Shown: positions 18,185 to 27,878 of the stretch, piece after piece
How positions within the stretch are numbered: position 1 is the first letter of the stretch
Layout: each line of letters starts with the position of its first letter
From: Microcoleus vaginatus HSN003
Lineage (GTDB): Bacteria; Cyanobacteriota; Cyanobacteriia; Cyanobacteriales; Microcoleaceae
Length of the DNA: 64,000 nucleotides
Reading direction: 5' to 3'
Assembly (NCBI RefSeq): GCF_022701255.1
Contig: NZ_CP031705.1
Location: forward strand, 5,766,001-5,830,000
Position numbers and translations under genes: made by a program
Notes under the pieces: generated by a model
What the model saw: the letters and a program-made list of their open reading frames with translations, nothing else
Told to the model about the DNA's origin: nothing
Database searches by the model: none

Positions 18185-18860
18185 CGCAAGCTACCGATGA
18201 TCCCTAAATAACTAGATTTCTATAAGTAGACATTAGTTTACAGAAGTTTTCCAGTGAGATAGGGTAAAAAGATCGGCAACATTGTTCGTACAAACGAGTC
18301 TAGATAGCGGTTCTCATAAACATGGGAAACGCAGAAACGATGTTGTCAAGCTTTTTAAGTTTGATGGCGTACTTCATCTACAAAATAACCGCCCTAAGAG
18401 AAAAGACGTGCCAGACAAATAGGGGAGTTTAACAAGCAATGTAGCAATCCTTGCAGGAGTAGTAAATTTTTTACCCCACCCCAACCCTCCCCGAACCCGC
18501 TCGCTCGGGAGTAAGAAATTCACAAATGATGCGAGTATTGCTATAGTGCTGACTATTTTTAGTTCGTAAAATCAGCTCGCATCACACCGAAAAGTCGCAC
18601 TTATCCGCAAAAATTACCTCCATAAAATTATGTATTATCTCGCTAAAAACTATGTACAAGTAAGGCTCATTAGCTATATAATTAATAAATTAAAGCATTG
18701 TTAAATTATCACAGTGTTGCTGGTTCAATAGTTAAATGCGGAAGGGAAAAATTTAGTTTTGGACTCGACTACCAAAATATTTTTAATCTAAATTGACACT
18801 GAAATTTCGAGGGTTTGCGATTCCCAAATAGGCTAAAGTTGGGGAAGTTCTTGCCGCAAA
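18185..18860. other. Intergenic region, no gene seen
   Basis: AT-rich, with a fragment of a CCCCACCCCAACCCTCCCC-type dispersed repeat near 18475-18515. No coding frame of significance. Confidence 0.4.
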
Positions 18861-18956
18861 ATGCCCTTAAAAAATCGCCATGATGTATGTCCCCCTTGCG
18901 CTCATACAGCAGACAGAAATTTGAATGCTGCAAAAAACATAGAACGTGGGTTTGAA
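18861..18956 (+). pseudogene. C-terminal remnant of IS605/IS607-type TnpB
   Basis: The translation of the first 30 codons (CPPCAHTADRNLNAAKNIERG) matches the zinc-ribbon and third RuvC Asp segment at the end of TnpB (CxxCGHxxDRDxNAAxNI). Nothing of the rest of TnpB is visible upstream, so it is a 5'-deleted relic. Its frame runs into palindromic element E2, which starts 8 bp after the recognisable part. Confidence 0.7.
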
Positions 18957-18964
18957 CTGATATC

Positions 18965-19071
18965 TTGCACCATTGTCAGCAACAGGCAAGATGCCTGTTG
19001 CACAAAAGATAAATTTTATTGTGGAACAGGCATCTTGCCTGTTCATGAAAGGCTAATTGAGAATGGTGCAA
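18965..19071 (-). mobile_element. Palindromic repeat element E2 with TTGCACCATT inverted ends
   Basis: 107 bp bounded by TTGCACCATT (18965-18974) and AATGGTGCAA (19062-19071). It holds two core palindromes (AACAGGCAAGATGCCTGTT, AACAGGCATCTTGCCTGTT). Its reverse complement aligns along its whole length with E1, including the non-palindromic ends (CATTCTC..TAGCCTTT.ATGAACAGG), so E1 and E2 are the same element in opposite orientations. Confidence 0.75.
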
Positions 19072-19375
19072 CATAGGAGTTTGAAGGAATATTTATTCTA
19101 GGGCGATCGGATAAAAGGGCAAGCTATGCCAATATTGCCCGTGCAGTGGACAAAAATCTTGTAACGTCCGCTTAAGACGGCGCGTTGCAGCAGGAGGTAA
19201 GCGCTAAATCGATAAAGTTGAGTCTTTTTGGCTTACTTATAGCGATTCTTGGGTAGATGAGGTAAACAATTCCACTGAAAAAGCTTGAGAGCACAGGGTT
19301 TCGGCGTACTCTCTCTTTCTGAGAAAGGCTATACATAGGTTTACATAGGTCTTATGGAGCGGGTACGATAAAAGT
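19072..19375. other. Intergenic region upstream of hydrolase gene
   Basis: No gene seen. The last 40 bp contain TACATAGGTTTACATAGG, a short direct repeat, before the ATG at 19376. Confidence 0.35.
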
Positions 19376-20245
19376 ATGGCAACAATCGACATCCTAGGGG
19401 TTCGGCACGCTTACGATTTGACGGCTCCGACTGCAACTTCCCCGGTTCTGGTATTTGTCCACGGCTGGCTGTTAAGCCGCCACTACTGGCAACCTTTGAC
19501 CGATCGCTTGGCATCAAACTATCAGTGCCTTACCTATGATTTACGCGGGTTTGGGGATTCTCAATCGGACGTAGGCGACGATCGCCCATGTTCCGAACCC
19601 CTAAATTCCTGCTACACTCCCGCAGCTTACGCTCGCGATTTGGAACTTTTACTCGAAAAACTCGATATATCTTCTGCTTGGCTGGTGGGACACTCTCTGG
19701 GCGGTACGATCGCTCTATGGGGAGCGAGCAAATTTTCTGATCGCGTTAAAGGCGTGGTCTGCATCAATGCAGGAGGTGGCATCTATCTTAAGGAAGAATT
19801 CGAGCGGTTTCGAGGGGTCGGCAAGCAGCTAGTAACAATGCGTCCCGGCTGGCTGCCTCGCTTGCCGTTAGCAGATTATCTGTTTGCCCGCGATTCTGTA
19901 GCCCGCCCGATCGGCAGATCCTGGGGACGGCAGCGCTTAATAGATTTCGTGGGAGCTCATCCAGAGGCAGCTTTGGGGGCTTTGTTGGACTCCACCACAG
20001 AAGCGGAGATTCACCTATTGCCACAAATTGTCTCCCAACTCAAGCAGCCTGTTTATTTTATTGCCGGTACTAAAGACAAAATTATGGAACCAAAATACGT
20101 GCTGCATTTGGCTAGCTTTCACTGGATGTTCCAAGGTTGTGGCGAGAATGTCCTTCAGCTTCCCGATTGTGGCCATTTGGCAATGGTGGAACAGCCGGAT
20201 GCAGTGGCTAGTTACTTGCAAAATATTCTGCAAGAACACACTTAA
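19376..20245 (+). CDS. Alpha/beta-fold hydrolase
   Basis: 289 residues. The oxyanion strand is VFVHGWLLSRHYW, the nucleophile elbow is GHSLGG, and the late acid and His are likely in YFIAGTKDKIM and LPDCGHLAMVEQP. There is no signal peptide, so it acts in the cytoplasm. Fold and motifs fit general ester, epoxide or haloalkane hydrolases; the WG..RQRLIDFVGAHP cap region gives no specific substrate. Monocistronic. Confidence 0.9.
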   Translation: MATIDILGVRHAYDLTAPTATSPVLVFVHGWLLSRHYWQPLTDRLASNYQCLTYDLRGFGDSQSDVGDDRPCSEPLNSCYTPAAYARDLELLLEKLDISSAWLVGHSLGGTIALWGASKFSDRVKGVVCINAGGGIYLKEEFERFRGVGKQLVTMRPGWLPRLPLADYLFARDSVARPIGRSWGRQRLIDFVGAHPEAALGALLDSTTEAEIHLLPQIVSQLKQPVYFIAGTKDKIMEPKYVLHLASFHWMFQGCGENVLQLPDCGHLAMVEQPDAVASYLQNILQEHT

Positions 20246-20654
20246 AGGGAATTGGGCACAGCAAAGCCGAGGAATTGGGCATGGGGCAGAGCTCGGATTC
20301 GGGGAAGCGAAGCTCCAAAATTGAAAGTTATGGCAGAAGGAAGAAGGAAGAAGGAAGAAGGAAGAAGGAAGAAGGCTTTACTTATCTACGAGAGAAGGAA
20401 GAAACAATTGAGCGCATGGGAAAAGTGCAATTAAGAACGTCCTAACCGTCAGGGCGGTTGCTCTACAAGTTAAAACTTAAAACATTCTTCCCTGTTCCTT
20501 GTTCATTCTTACCTCTTGCTTCTTCCCTGTTCCTTCTGCCTTCGCCTAAATCTGTTATCTTAAATAGATAAGTCTGCCCGCTCGCCCTCTTCGGACAGAC
20601 ATTTCGATTAAATAGTGGCTTTCAACTCTAAATTCTAATTCTGCTTAAATATCT
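20246..20654. repeat. Intergenic region with GAAGGAA tandem repeats
   Basis: Contains an array of GAAGGAA units (20336-20376) and later CTTGTTCATTCTTACCTCTTGCTTCTTCC pyrimidine repeats (20490-20540). No CIRCE-type inverted repeat (TTAGCACTC-N9-GAGTGCTAA) was seen before hrcA. Confidence 0.55.
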
Positions 20655-21791
20655 GTGCGCGTTAACCTCACCGATCGGCAACAACACATCCTTTGGGCAA
20701 CGGTTCGCCACTACATAGCTACAGCGGAACCCGTTGGCTCAAAAGCTTTGGCTGACGAATTCAACCTCAGCGTCAGCCCAGCTACAATTCGCAATGCGAT
20801 GGGGACTCTTGAAAAAGCTGGACTGCTTTATCAGCCCCACACTTCGGCAGGACGAGTCCCCTCTGACTCCGGCTACCGAATTTATGTAGACCAGTTGATT
20901 CAGCCGTCTGATACGCTGGCCCGCAAGGTGGAACAGGTACTAGACCAACTCAATTGGTCGGATGGTCGCATGGACGCGGCACTCCGTGGCGCGGCTCAAA
21001 TCCTGGCAACTATCAGCGGTTATATAGCAATGATCACCATACCGCAAACCACTATGGCTTGCTTGCGCCACTTGCAATTGGTGCAGCTAGAGCCGGGAAA
21101 GGTGATGCTGATCGTGGTGACGGATGCTTATGAAACTCAATCGGTTTTGGTGCAGTTGCCTTTGGACGCAGAAGGTAACACGCCTGATGTCGAAATCGTC
21201 GATCGCGAATTGCAGATTTTGTCGAATTTTTTGAACAGCAAGTTGCGGGGACGATCGCTCTCGGAACTCTCGGCTGTAGACTGGAGCGAGTTAGGCCGGG
21301 ACTTTGAACTCTACGCTGAGTGGATGGGAACCATGCTGACTGCTTTGAGCAGCCGCCAAAGCAATCCAACCTACACGCGGATTCTGATCGGCGGTTTAGC
21401 AGAAGCGCTGCGCTTGCCTGAGTTTTCGCAGTTGCAGCAAGTTCAAACCCTGGTGCAATTGCTCGAACAAGAGCAGGAACTGCTTTGGCCTTTGATTTTT
21501 GAATCGTCTGAGTTAGATACCCCAGGGAAGCGGGTAACGGTGCGTATTGGCTCGGAAAATTCCTTAGAACCAATTCGTGGCTGTACTCTGATTTCTTCGA
21601 CTTACCGCCGGGGCTCGGTGCCGGTGGGTAGTGTTGGGGTTTTGGGGCCGACGCGGATGGTTTACGAAAATGCCATCGCGGTGGTGGAAGCTGCGGCCGA
21701 TTATTTGTCAGAAGCTATTGGCGGAAATCGAGTGAGTTTTCCTGATAACGATCGAGGGCGATCGGATCATCCCTTGTTAGATGCGCCCTAA
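20655..21791 (+). CDS. hrcA: Heat-inducible transcription repressor HrcA
   Basis: Represses groE/dnaK-type operons at CIRCE operators and is itself kept active by GroEL. 378 residues, normal length. It starts at GTG 20655 (MRVNLTDRQQHILWATVRHY). The winged-helix region holds SVSPATIRNAMGTLEKAGLL and HTSAGRVPSDSGYRIYVDQL, the classic HrcA signature. The effector-binding domain follows to RTRMVYENAIAVVEAAADYL-like motifs (GPTRMVYENAI). It is followed by a strong terminator at 21800, so it is transcribed alone, unlike the hrcA-grpE-dnaK arrangement of Firmicutes. Confidence 0.96.
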   Translation: MRVNLTDRQQHILWATVRHYIATAEPVGSKALADEFNLSVSPATIRNAMGTLEKAGLLYQPHTSAGRVPSDSGYRIYVDQLIQPSDTLARKVEQVLDQLNWSDGRMDAALRGAAQILATISGYIAMITIPQTTMACLRHLQLVQLEPGKVMLIVVTDAYETQSVLVQLPLDAEGNTPDVEIVDRELQILSNFLNSKLRGRSLSELSAVDWSELGRDFELYAEWMGTMLTALSSRQSNPTYTRILIGGLAEALRLPEFSQLQQVQTLVQLLEQEQELLWPLIFESSELDTPGKRVTVRIGSENSLEPIRGCTLISSTYRRGSVPVGSVGVLGPTRMVYENAIAVVEAAADYLSEAIGGNRVSFPDNDRGRSDHPLLDAP

Positions 21792-21799
21792 TGTGATAT

Positions 21800-21829
21800 C
21801 CCCAAGCTTAACGGGCTTGGGGTTTTATT
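21800..21829 (+). terminator. Intrinsic terminator of hrcA
   Basis: Perfect 8 bp stem CCCCAAGC/GCTTGGGG (21800-21807 with 21815-21822) with a 7 nt loop, followed directly by TTTTATT. It lies 9 bp after the hrcA stop. Confidence 0.85.
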
Positions 21830-22777
21830 GTCTGTGGACGTACTCGCAACCTTTATCAACCGGGTTTTGTGACAAAAAGCCTAGGCTTTTATCCCACATT
21901 CCGCACCCTGGCGTGTTATATCAATTCCGGTTGCACTCCTCCGGAATTGTTGATTGTTGACTGTTGACTGTTGACTGTTGACTGTTGACGGGCGGGTCGA
22001 AAAACTGAATGGTTGAGTGTTAACTGTTGACTCGATTTGATTATTCCGATGCAACCGGAAACGATATTACACAGCATAATTACGCAGAAAACTATATCTT
22101 GAAAGTAATAAACTATACCTTTAAAGAGTCTTTTATCCGTTAATCTACGGTATAAGAGTAGAATTTATAGTTTTATTGCTCGATAAAAATAAGTAAAAAC
22201 CCATAGTGACAGTTGAGGGTGGGGAATGTCGGTTTTATACTCTTTTTCGGGTAAGAAACTAAAGCTTCGCGCTTGACCAGAGAGTTTCCTAAACAACCCG
22301 GTTTCTGCGTCCATGAGCGGCTCGGAAAGTGGTAGGAGTTATGGGGAGCGACTTTCCAGCGATTGGGAGAAAAAGATTGCGATGGCGAGCGATCGCGCAT
22401 TTACAGAAAGTGGTCGCGGAGTGTTAGTCGAATGGCGGGTTTAGCAGCCTAACCGATGAGTTTTGTTGCCACCCGGGTGGGCGATCGCCCGCTCTAGGCA
22501 TAGCTGCTGCGACAAATAAATTGAGGAGACGCGAACCCCGCGATCGTCGCTTCCCAAGGCAGCAGAAGGTCAAAATATTAAGACATTTTAGAGAGTTCGT
22601 CAAAAAGAACTAAAAAAGATTAATGTTGATATGAAAGCAATATTTCTTTTGGGAATAGCCCGGGTTAGACAATTGCAAATAACTTGCAGTAAATTTGGCT
22701 TGATTGCCACTCCATAAAAAATTTAACCGCTGAGTTAAGATCGAAACGAAATTTAGGGAATTTTCTTTTAGCATTCA
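21830..22777. other. Long intergenic region before metG
   Basis: No convincing gene; a minus-strand frame at 22173-22400 is low-complexity and unsupported. It holds the STRR array at 21948-21989, flanked by copies of ATTCCGGTTGCA (about 21922) and TGCAACCGGAA (about 22050) that form an inverted repeat around the array, an AACCCGGTTTCT repeat (22290) and several HIP1 sites. Confidence 0.5.
21948..21989 (+). repeat. STRR heptanucleotide array (TTGACTG)n
   Basis: Tandem TTGATTG/TTGACTG units, the cyanobacterial short tandemly repeated repetitive class. A second array of the same heptamer is at 57945-58008. Confidence 0.85.
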
Positions 22778-24385
22778 ATGAAATCGACCGATAAAACTAA
22801 AAATACCTTTGCGATCACAACCCCTCTGTATTATGTAAACGATTTACCTCACGTTGGCAGCGCTTACACGACTATGGCAGCCGATGCCCTAGCCAGATTT
22901 GAGCGGCTGCGGGGTAAATCTGTTTTGCTGGTGACGGGGACCGACGAACACGGGCAGAAAATTCAGCGGACAGCCGAGAGTTTGGGACGATCGCCCCAAG
23001 CTCACTGCGATTCAGTGGTTCCGGCGTTTGAGGCGCTGTGGGAGCAACTCGACATCCATTACGATCGCTTCATCCGCACAACTTCGCGGCGCCACGAGTA
23101 CATTGTCAAAGAATTTTTCCAGCGCGTCTGGAACTCCGGCGACATCTACTTGAACCAGCAACAAGGCTGGTACTGTGTCTCCTGTGAAGAATTCAAGGAT
23201 GAACGGGAATTGTTGCCGGGAAATCGGTGCTCGGTCCACACCAGCAAGGAAGTTGAGTGGCGCGACGAGGAAAATTACTTTTTCCGCCTGTCGCGGTATC
23301 AAGACCAACTGCTGGCCTTGTACGCAGAACGTCCCGACTTCATCGCGCCGGAAAGCCGACGCAACGAAGTGCTCAGTTTCGTCAACTCTGGACTGCAAGA
23401 CTTTTCGATTTCTAGAGTGAATCTCGAATGGGGTCTACCCATGCCAGTTGACCCCAGTCACAGCATCTACGTCTGGTTTGACGCTTTGCTGGGATACGTC
23501 ACCGCCTTGCTAGATCCGGACAGCGACCCAATCTTGGAGAATGCTTTATCTAAATGGTGGCCGGTTGACTTGCACTTGATCGGCAAAGATATTCTTCGCT
23601 TCCACGCAGTTTACTGGCCGGCAATGCTGATGTCCGCGAATCTACCGGTGCCGGGTCGCGTCTTCGCACACGGGTTTTTGACCAAAGACGGCAAAAAAAT
23701 GGGGAAAACGGAGGGTAATACTTTAAACCCTGTCGAATTGGTCAACAAATACGGCGCTGATGCAGTACGTTACTATTTCCTCAAAGAAATTGAGTTCGGA
23801 GAGGACGGCGATTTTAACGAAACTCGGTTTATCAATATATTGAATGCTGAGCTAGCAAATGATTTGGGAAATTTGCTTAATCGTACCCTAAACATGGCTC
23901 GCAAATATTGTGGTGGCTGCGTACCAAATGTGTTGGGAGAAAACATTGACGGTGACAACATTCTCAAGGCTATGAGCCGGGATTTGGGCGATCAAGTAGC
24001 GGGTTTTTACGAAGAGTTGGCTTTTAGCAAGGCTTGCGAAGTCGTGCTTGCATTAGTTCGAGCCGGTAACAAGTTTATTGATGTGCAAGCACCTTGGAGT
24101 TTGTACAAGCAGGGACAGATCGAAAGTGTCGCACAAGTGCTATATTCTGTTCTGGAATCTGTTAGACTAGCATCTTACCTTTTATCGCCGATAATTCCCA
24201 ATATCAGCAACGCTATCTATCAGCAGCTAGGTTTTTCAATTGACTTTAACGATCGAGTTACAGTTAACAGTTTAGCGAATTTTGCAGCTCATGCTGCCTG
24301 GGGCGCTTTGCCGGCAAACCAAACTCTGGGGGAACCCCAACCTGTTTTTAAGCGGCTCGAACTGCTGGAAACACTACCTTCATAG
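22778..24385 (+). CDS. metG: Methionyl-tRNA synthetase
   Basis: Charges tRNA-Met in the cytoplasm. 535 residues, the short form without the C-terminal tRNA-binding EMAP domain. Rossmann start ITTPLYYVNDLPHVGSAY with HIGH variant HVGS (25-28). The zinc knuckle region has CVSCEEF and CSVHTSK (Cys-x2-Cys and Cys-x2-His). The KMSKS loop reads KMGKT (307-311), a variant. The anticodon-binding helical domain follows from about 370 (NDLGNLLNRTLNMARKY). Monocistronic after a long leader. Confidence 0.97.
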   Translation: MKSTDKTKNTFAITTPLYYVNDLPHVGSAYTTMAADALARFERLRGKSVLLVTGTDEHGQKIQRTAESLGRSPQAHCDSVVPAFEALWEQLDIHYDRFIRTTSRRHEYIVKEFFQRVWNSGDIYLNQQQGWYCVSCEEFKDERELLPGNRCSVHTSKEVEWRDEENYFFRLSRYQDQLLALYAERPDFIAPESRRNEVLSFVNSGLQDFSISRVNLEWGLPMPVDPSHSIYVWFDALLGYVTALLDPDSDPILENALSKWWPVDLHLIGKDILRFHAVYWPAMLMSANLPVPGRVFAHGFLTKDGKKMGKTEGNTLNPVELVNKYGADAVRYYFLKEIEFGEDGDFNETRFINILNAELANDLGNLLNRTLNMARKYCGGCVPNVLGENIDGDNILKAMSRDLGDQVAGFYEELAFSKACEVVLALVRAGNKFIDVQAPWSLYKQGQIESVAQVLYSVLESVRLASYLLSPIIPNISNAIYQQLGFSIDFNDRVTVNSLANFAAHAAWGALPANQTLGEPQPVFKRLELLETLPS

Positions 24386-24475
24386 TTGGCAGCCAGCGCT
24401 CTGGGTGTTATGACAGACTACGAATTAGCAGTTATTTCCTTACCAATCTTTCATAAAAATTGAGGCATAACAATC

Positions 24476-25081
24476 ATGTTGAATAGAATAGAAAGCAACG
24501 ACCTTTTTACACCGGAACAGGTTCTAGAAAATCGCGGCCGAGTGGCAATATTTATTGATGGGTCTAACCTTTTTTACGCGGCTTTGCAGTTAGGAATTGA
24601 GATTGATTACACTAAGCTGCTGTGCCGTTTAACTGCGGGTTCGCGGCTGCTGCGCTCTTTCTTCTACACGGGTGTCGATCGCACTAACGAGAAACAGCAG
24701 GGGTTTTTGCTGTGGATGCGCCGCAACGGCTACCGGGTGATTTCTAAGGATTTGGTACAGTTGCCAGATGGTTCTAAGAAGGCGAATTTAGATGTAGAAA
24801 TCGCTGTGGATATGATGGCTTTAGTGGGGTCTTACGACACGGCGGTACTGGTCAGCGGTGACGGGGATTTGGCTTATGCTGTAGACGCTGTGAGCTATCG
24901 CGGTGTGCGGGTTGAGGTGGTGAGTTTGCGATCGATGACGAGCGACAGTTTGATTAATGTAGCCGATCGCTATATCGATTTGGAAATGATTAAGGACGAC
25001 ATCCAAAAAACATCACGCCCTAATTATGCTTACCGCCCTTTGTCTGGTCTAAGCTTGATGGAGGAACACGACGACAGATAG
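24476..25081 (+). CDS. NYN-domain protein (LabA/DUF88 family)
   Basis: 201 residues, a PIN-like NYN nuclease fold. Conserved acidic residues appear in RVAIFIDGSNLFYAA (first Asp), the central LDVEIAVDMM and VLVSGDGDLAYAVDAV (second Asp cluster), and the end of the fold is VEVVSLRSMTSDSLINVADRYIDL. In Synechococcus LabA modulates circadian output from KaiC, but most members are uncharacterised and may cut RNA. GAGG lies 10 nt before the ATG. It follows metG by 90 bp on the same strand. Confidence 0.88.
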   Translation: MLNRIESNDLFTPEQVLENRGRVAIFIDGSNLFYAALQLGIEIDYTKLLCRLTAGSRLLRSFFYTGVDRTNEKQQGFLLWMRRNGYRVISKDLVQLPDGSKKANLDVEIAVDMMALVGSYDTAVLVSGDGDLAYAVDAVSYRGVRVEVVSLRSMTSDSLINVADRYIDLEMIKDDIQKTSRPNYAYRPLSGLSLMEEHDDR

Positions 25082-25278
25082 GGATTTGGTAATTGGTAAT
25101 TGGTAAGGGTTAATAGGTGATGGTTAATGGGTTAAATCATTGAGAATTAGAAGTTAAAAATTTAGACAAAGCATGAGACATTTTTAATTTTTGATTAAGT
25201 GTTTTTTAATACCCAATTATCAATTACCGATTACCAATTATCGATTACCAATTACCGATTACCAATTCCCAATTCCCA
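25082..25278. repeat. AT-rich CCAATTA(C/T)-type repeats before lptC
   Basis: A run of GATTACCAATTA / CCAATTCCCAATT units (25205-25278) reaches right up to the lptC ATG, leaving no Shine-Dalgarno. A matching GGTAATTGGTAA run is at 25088-25105. Confidence 0.65.
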
Positions 25279-26475
25279 ATGATTAATGTCACATCCTCAA
25301 TTCCAAATCTCAAATCCCCAAAATTGAGGCTGCTATTTTTAGCAGCACTGATTTTGGGGATTAATGCTTGTGCGGTTCCGCAAGAGACTCAAAAGAATAA
25401 ATTAGCTGAGGATCTCCAAACTGCTCAACAGTCAAACAGCACTTTAACTTTAAACAAAGTCACTCTAGAACAAGCAAACGAAAAGGGCGAGACGTTCTGG
25501 AAAGTAAACTCGCAAAATGCCGTTTACAGCAAAGACAAAAAGATAGTTAACGTTCAGAAACCTGTGGGCAAATTGTTTCAGGACGGCAAAGAGATTTACG
25601 ACATTCAGGGAGACACCGGGCAGGTATTTCAGGAAGGAAATCAAGTTTTTCTCAAAGGTAACATAGTCGCTACCGACCTAAAAAATGGAGTGGTCTTGCG
25701 GGGAAATGAGTTGGAGTGGCGGCCGAAAGAAGATGTTCTAGTTGTCCGCAACAATTTGACGGGACAGAACAAACAGGTAACTGCTTCAGCGAAGGAAGCG
25801 CGGGTTTTCAGTAGGGCTAAGAGGATGGAGTTATTCGGATCTGTAGTGGCCAATGTTAAAGATCCGGTTTTGCAATTGCGAACCGAGCACTTAGTCTGGT
25901 TTGTGGATCAACAAAAGGTACACAGCGACCAACCAACTCAAATTGACAGATACAAAGATAAAATAGTAACAGACAGCGGTTTTGCCGACAAAGTAGATGT
26001 AGACTTAAAAACCAAGATTGCGACGCTGACGCAAAACGCTCAGTTGATGCCATCAGACCCGCCGCTACAAATAGAAAGCAGTTTGATGAGTTGGAATTTT
26101 CCCGCGCAATATGTGATATCGCCTGGGCCTGTGAAGGTTTTTCACCGGGTGGAAAAGGTGACGATGACTGGGGATACGGGGCGCGGAGATTTAGAGAAAA
26201 AAGTCTTTTATTTGACTGGCAATGTGATAGCAATTGGGGAAAAACGTCAAGCTCAATTAAATACCGATCGAGTAACGTGGTATTTAACTAACCAGACATT
26301 CGACGCGGAAGGAAATGTGGTTTACAAGCAACTAAATCCGGTGTTTAATTTGACTGGACCGAGGGCGGCGGGAGAGTTAAAAAATCAAACTGTGATTGTC
26401 AAAGGCGACGGTGGCGGTGGTCAAGTGGTTACGGAATTTGTACCGGACGAGTATAAGGGAAATTTGGGACAGTAG
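25279..26475 (+). CDS. lptC: LPS-transport periplasmic protein LptC (long cyanobacterial form)
   Basis: 398 residues, twice the proteobacterial LptC length, as in other cyanobacteria. An N-terminal lipoprotein signal (LLFLAALILGINAC, lipobox Cys at about 31) is followed by an extended beta-jellyroll made of OstA-type repeats: KVNSQNAVYSKDKKIVNVQK, then VLRGNELEWRPKEDVL, LRTEHLVWFVDQQKV, and VTMTGDTGRGDLEKKV. It should bridge lipopolysaccharide from the inner-membrane LptBFG to LptA. The start ATG sits directly at the end of a repeat tract, so its translation signal is unclear. No other lpt gene is adjacent. Confidence 0.88.
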   Translation: MINVTSSIPNLKSPKLRLLFLAALILGINACAVPQETQKNKLAEDLQTAQQSNSTLTLNKVTLEQANEKGETFWKVNSQNAVYSKDKKIVNVQKPVGKLFQDGKEIYDIQGDTGQVFQEGNQVFLKGNIVATDLKNGVVLRGNELEWRPKEDVLVVRNNLTGQNKQVTASAKEARVFSRAKRMELFGSVVANVKDPVLQLRTEHLVWFVDQQKVHSDQPTQIDRYKDKIVTDSGFADKVDVDLKTKIATLTQNAQLMPSDPPLQIESSLMSWNFPAQYVISPGPVKVFHRVEKVTMTGDTGRGDLEKKVFYLTGNVIAIGEKRQAQLNTDRVTWYLTNQTFDAEGNVVYKQLNPVFNLTGPRAAGELKNQTVIVKGDGGGGQVVTEFVPDEYKGNLGQ

Positions 26476-26560
26476 ATGAGATTGCGATCGCTGATGTAGG
26501 CAGATGAGCGCTGATGAACGCAGATCTAATGAAGATTAGATTGAGTAAGGAGGGGTTGGG

Positions 26561-27145
26561 ATGGCAACAACTTTAGAAACAACTTTAGAAAAGGTGGATG
26601 AACCTATCTTAATTGACGAGCTGAGTTGGAGAGAGTTTAAGGTGGTTGAACAACTTCTCTCACGCCCAGGGGTGAGATTATCGTTTTTAGATGGGGTGTT
26701 GGAGATTAGACGTAGGCCTGGAGAAAAACATGAAACCATTAAAGAACGAATTGGTTCTCTACTAGATCTTTATCTGCTTCAAATGGGAATTGATTATCAG
26801 CCTACTGGTTCGATGACGCTGGAAAGTCCATCGGGATTGGTGAAGCCAGAAGCTGATAAATCCTATAAATTGGGAGCTAACCGAGAATTTCCTGATTTGG
26901 CGGTGAAAGTGGTGGTGACTCGCGGCGGTATTAACAAGTTGGAAGCTTACAAACGCCTGGAAATTCCTGAAGTTTGGTTTTGGGAAAATGGCGCACTTCG
27001 TATGTATTCGTTGGGGGCTGATGGATATGCAGAGGTCGATCGCTCTCAAGTTCTGCCAGACTTAGATATTGTATTATTGGCGCGGTGTATCAATATTGAA
27101 AATCACCTTCACGCAATGCGGGAATTCAGGCAAGCTATTCAATAG
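26561..27145 (+). CDS. Uma2 family endonuclease-like protein (PD-(D/E)XK)
   Basis: 194 residues of the DUF820/Uma2 superfamily, very abundant in cyanobacteria. Motifs in order are LSFLDGVLEI, HETIKERIGSLLDLYLLQM, REFPDLAVKVVVTRGG (catalytic Asp region), LEAYKRLEIPEVWFWENG and the end VLPDLDIVLLARC. GAGG precedes the ATG. The predicted nuclease activity of the family is not well tested. A distant second copy is at 33371. Confidence 0.88.
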   Translation: MATTLETTLEKVDEPILIDELSWREFKVVEQLLSRPGVRLSFLDGVLEIRRRPGEKHETIKERIGSLLDLYLLQMGIDYQPTGSMTLESPSGLVKPEADKSYKLGANREFPDLAVKVVVTRGGINKLEAYKRLEIPEVWFWENGALRMYSLGADGYAEVDRSQVLPDLDIVLLARCINIENHLHAMREFRQAIQ

Positions 27146-27383
27146 AATTTGATTGTGCAATTAAGTGTGCCCTCCTGACCGAAAGCATCCAGGATACAAG
27201 CCTCCGGATTGATCCGTGGAGAAATAAAAAACCTGTATCCGATGAAACTTGCCCCCCGAATTTATCCGTGGGGTCAATGCTTCAATTCTTTAATCTAAAA
27301 TCTAAAATCTAAAATCGATTGACTTCTCTCTATTATTAAAGCTTTTAGTTACTAATGACTAAAGTTCCTTACTACAACACATC

Positions 27384-27439
27384 CCAACGGGCAGCATACA
27401 CTGCAAGAGCGGATCGAAGCCGATCGTCCGAGACAGTAG
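27384..27439 (+). repeat. Left copy of inverted repeat flanking the kinase/c-di-GMP operon
   Basis: 56 bp starting CCAACGGGCAGCATACACTG and ending CGATCGTCCGAGACAGTAG. Its reverse complement recurs at 33268-33325 with about 50 matching positions. Confidence 0.75.
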
Positions 27440-27878
27440 TAAGGTAAAATACTTGACGGGGTGACAACGCCTCTGGAACTTTGATGGTAAAAGCATTAAA
27501 GCCCCTGAAACAAAAAAAAATAACGGATTATTGACAGGCTTATGGACTCATAAGAGCGTCCGAGCTCGCCTTGAACCTGATTTAAGGGATCTCGCCACTC
27601 TCTTTTATGGACTCACGCCCGCGAAGATATTTTCCCTTGGTCACTCAATTCAAAACCTTGACGGAGTTTTGCTTGTAACCTGCTTGTAACCCCGTCAAAG
27701 TGTTGAGTTTAGGGTTAATTTAGGCACTATGCACGATCGACTATTAAGCTAATAAGCTAAGCTATTGTGCATCGAGTTTGCCCCTTCCTCTGTTGGACAA
27801 TCCTTGTGGGACGGGCATCGGGCTTTTTAAATGGGCCAGAGAATCCGTTTAAAAGCGCAATTAATCTCGCGTAAGCTT

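Noticed and set aside
22173..22400. 75-codon minus-strand frame
   Set aside because: Low complexity, within a repeat-rich intergenic region; no ribosome site.
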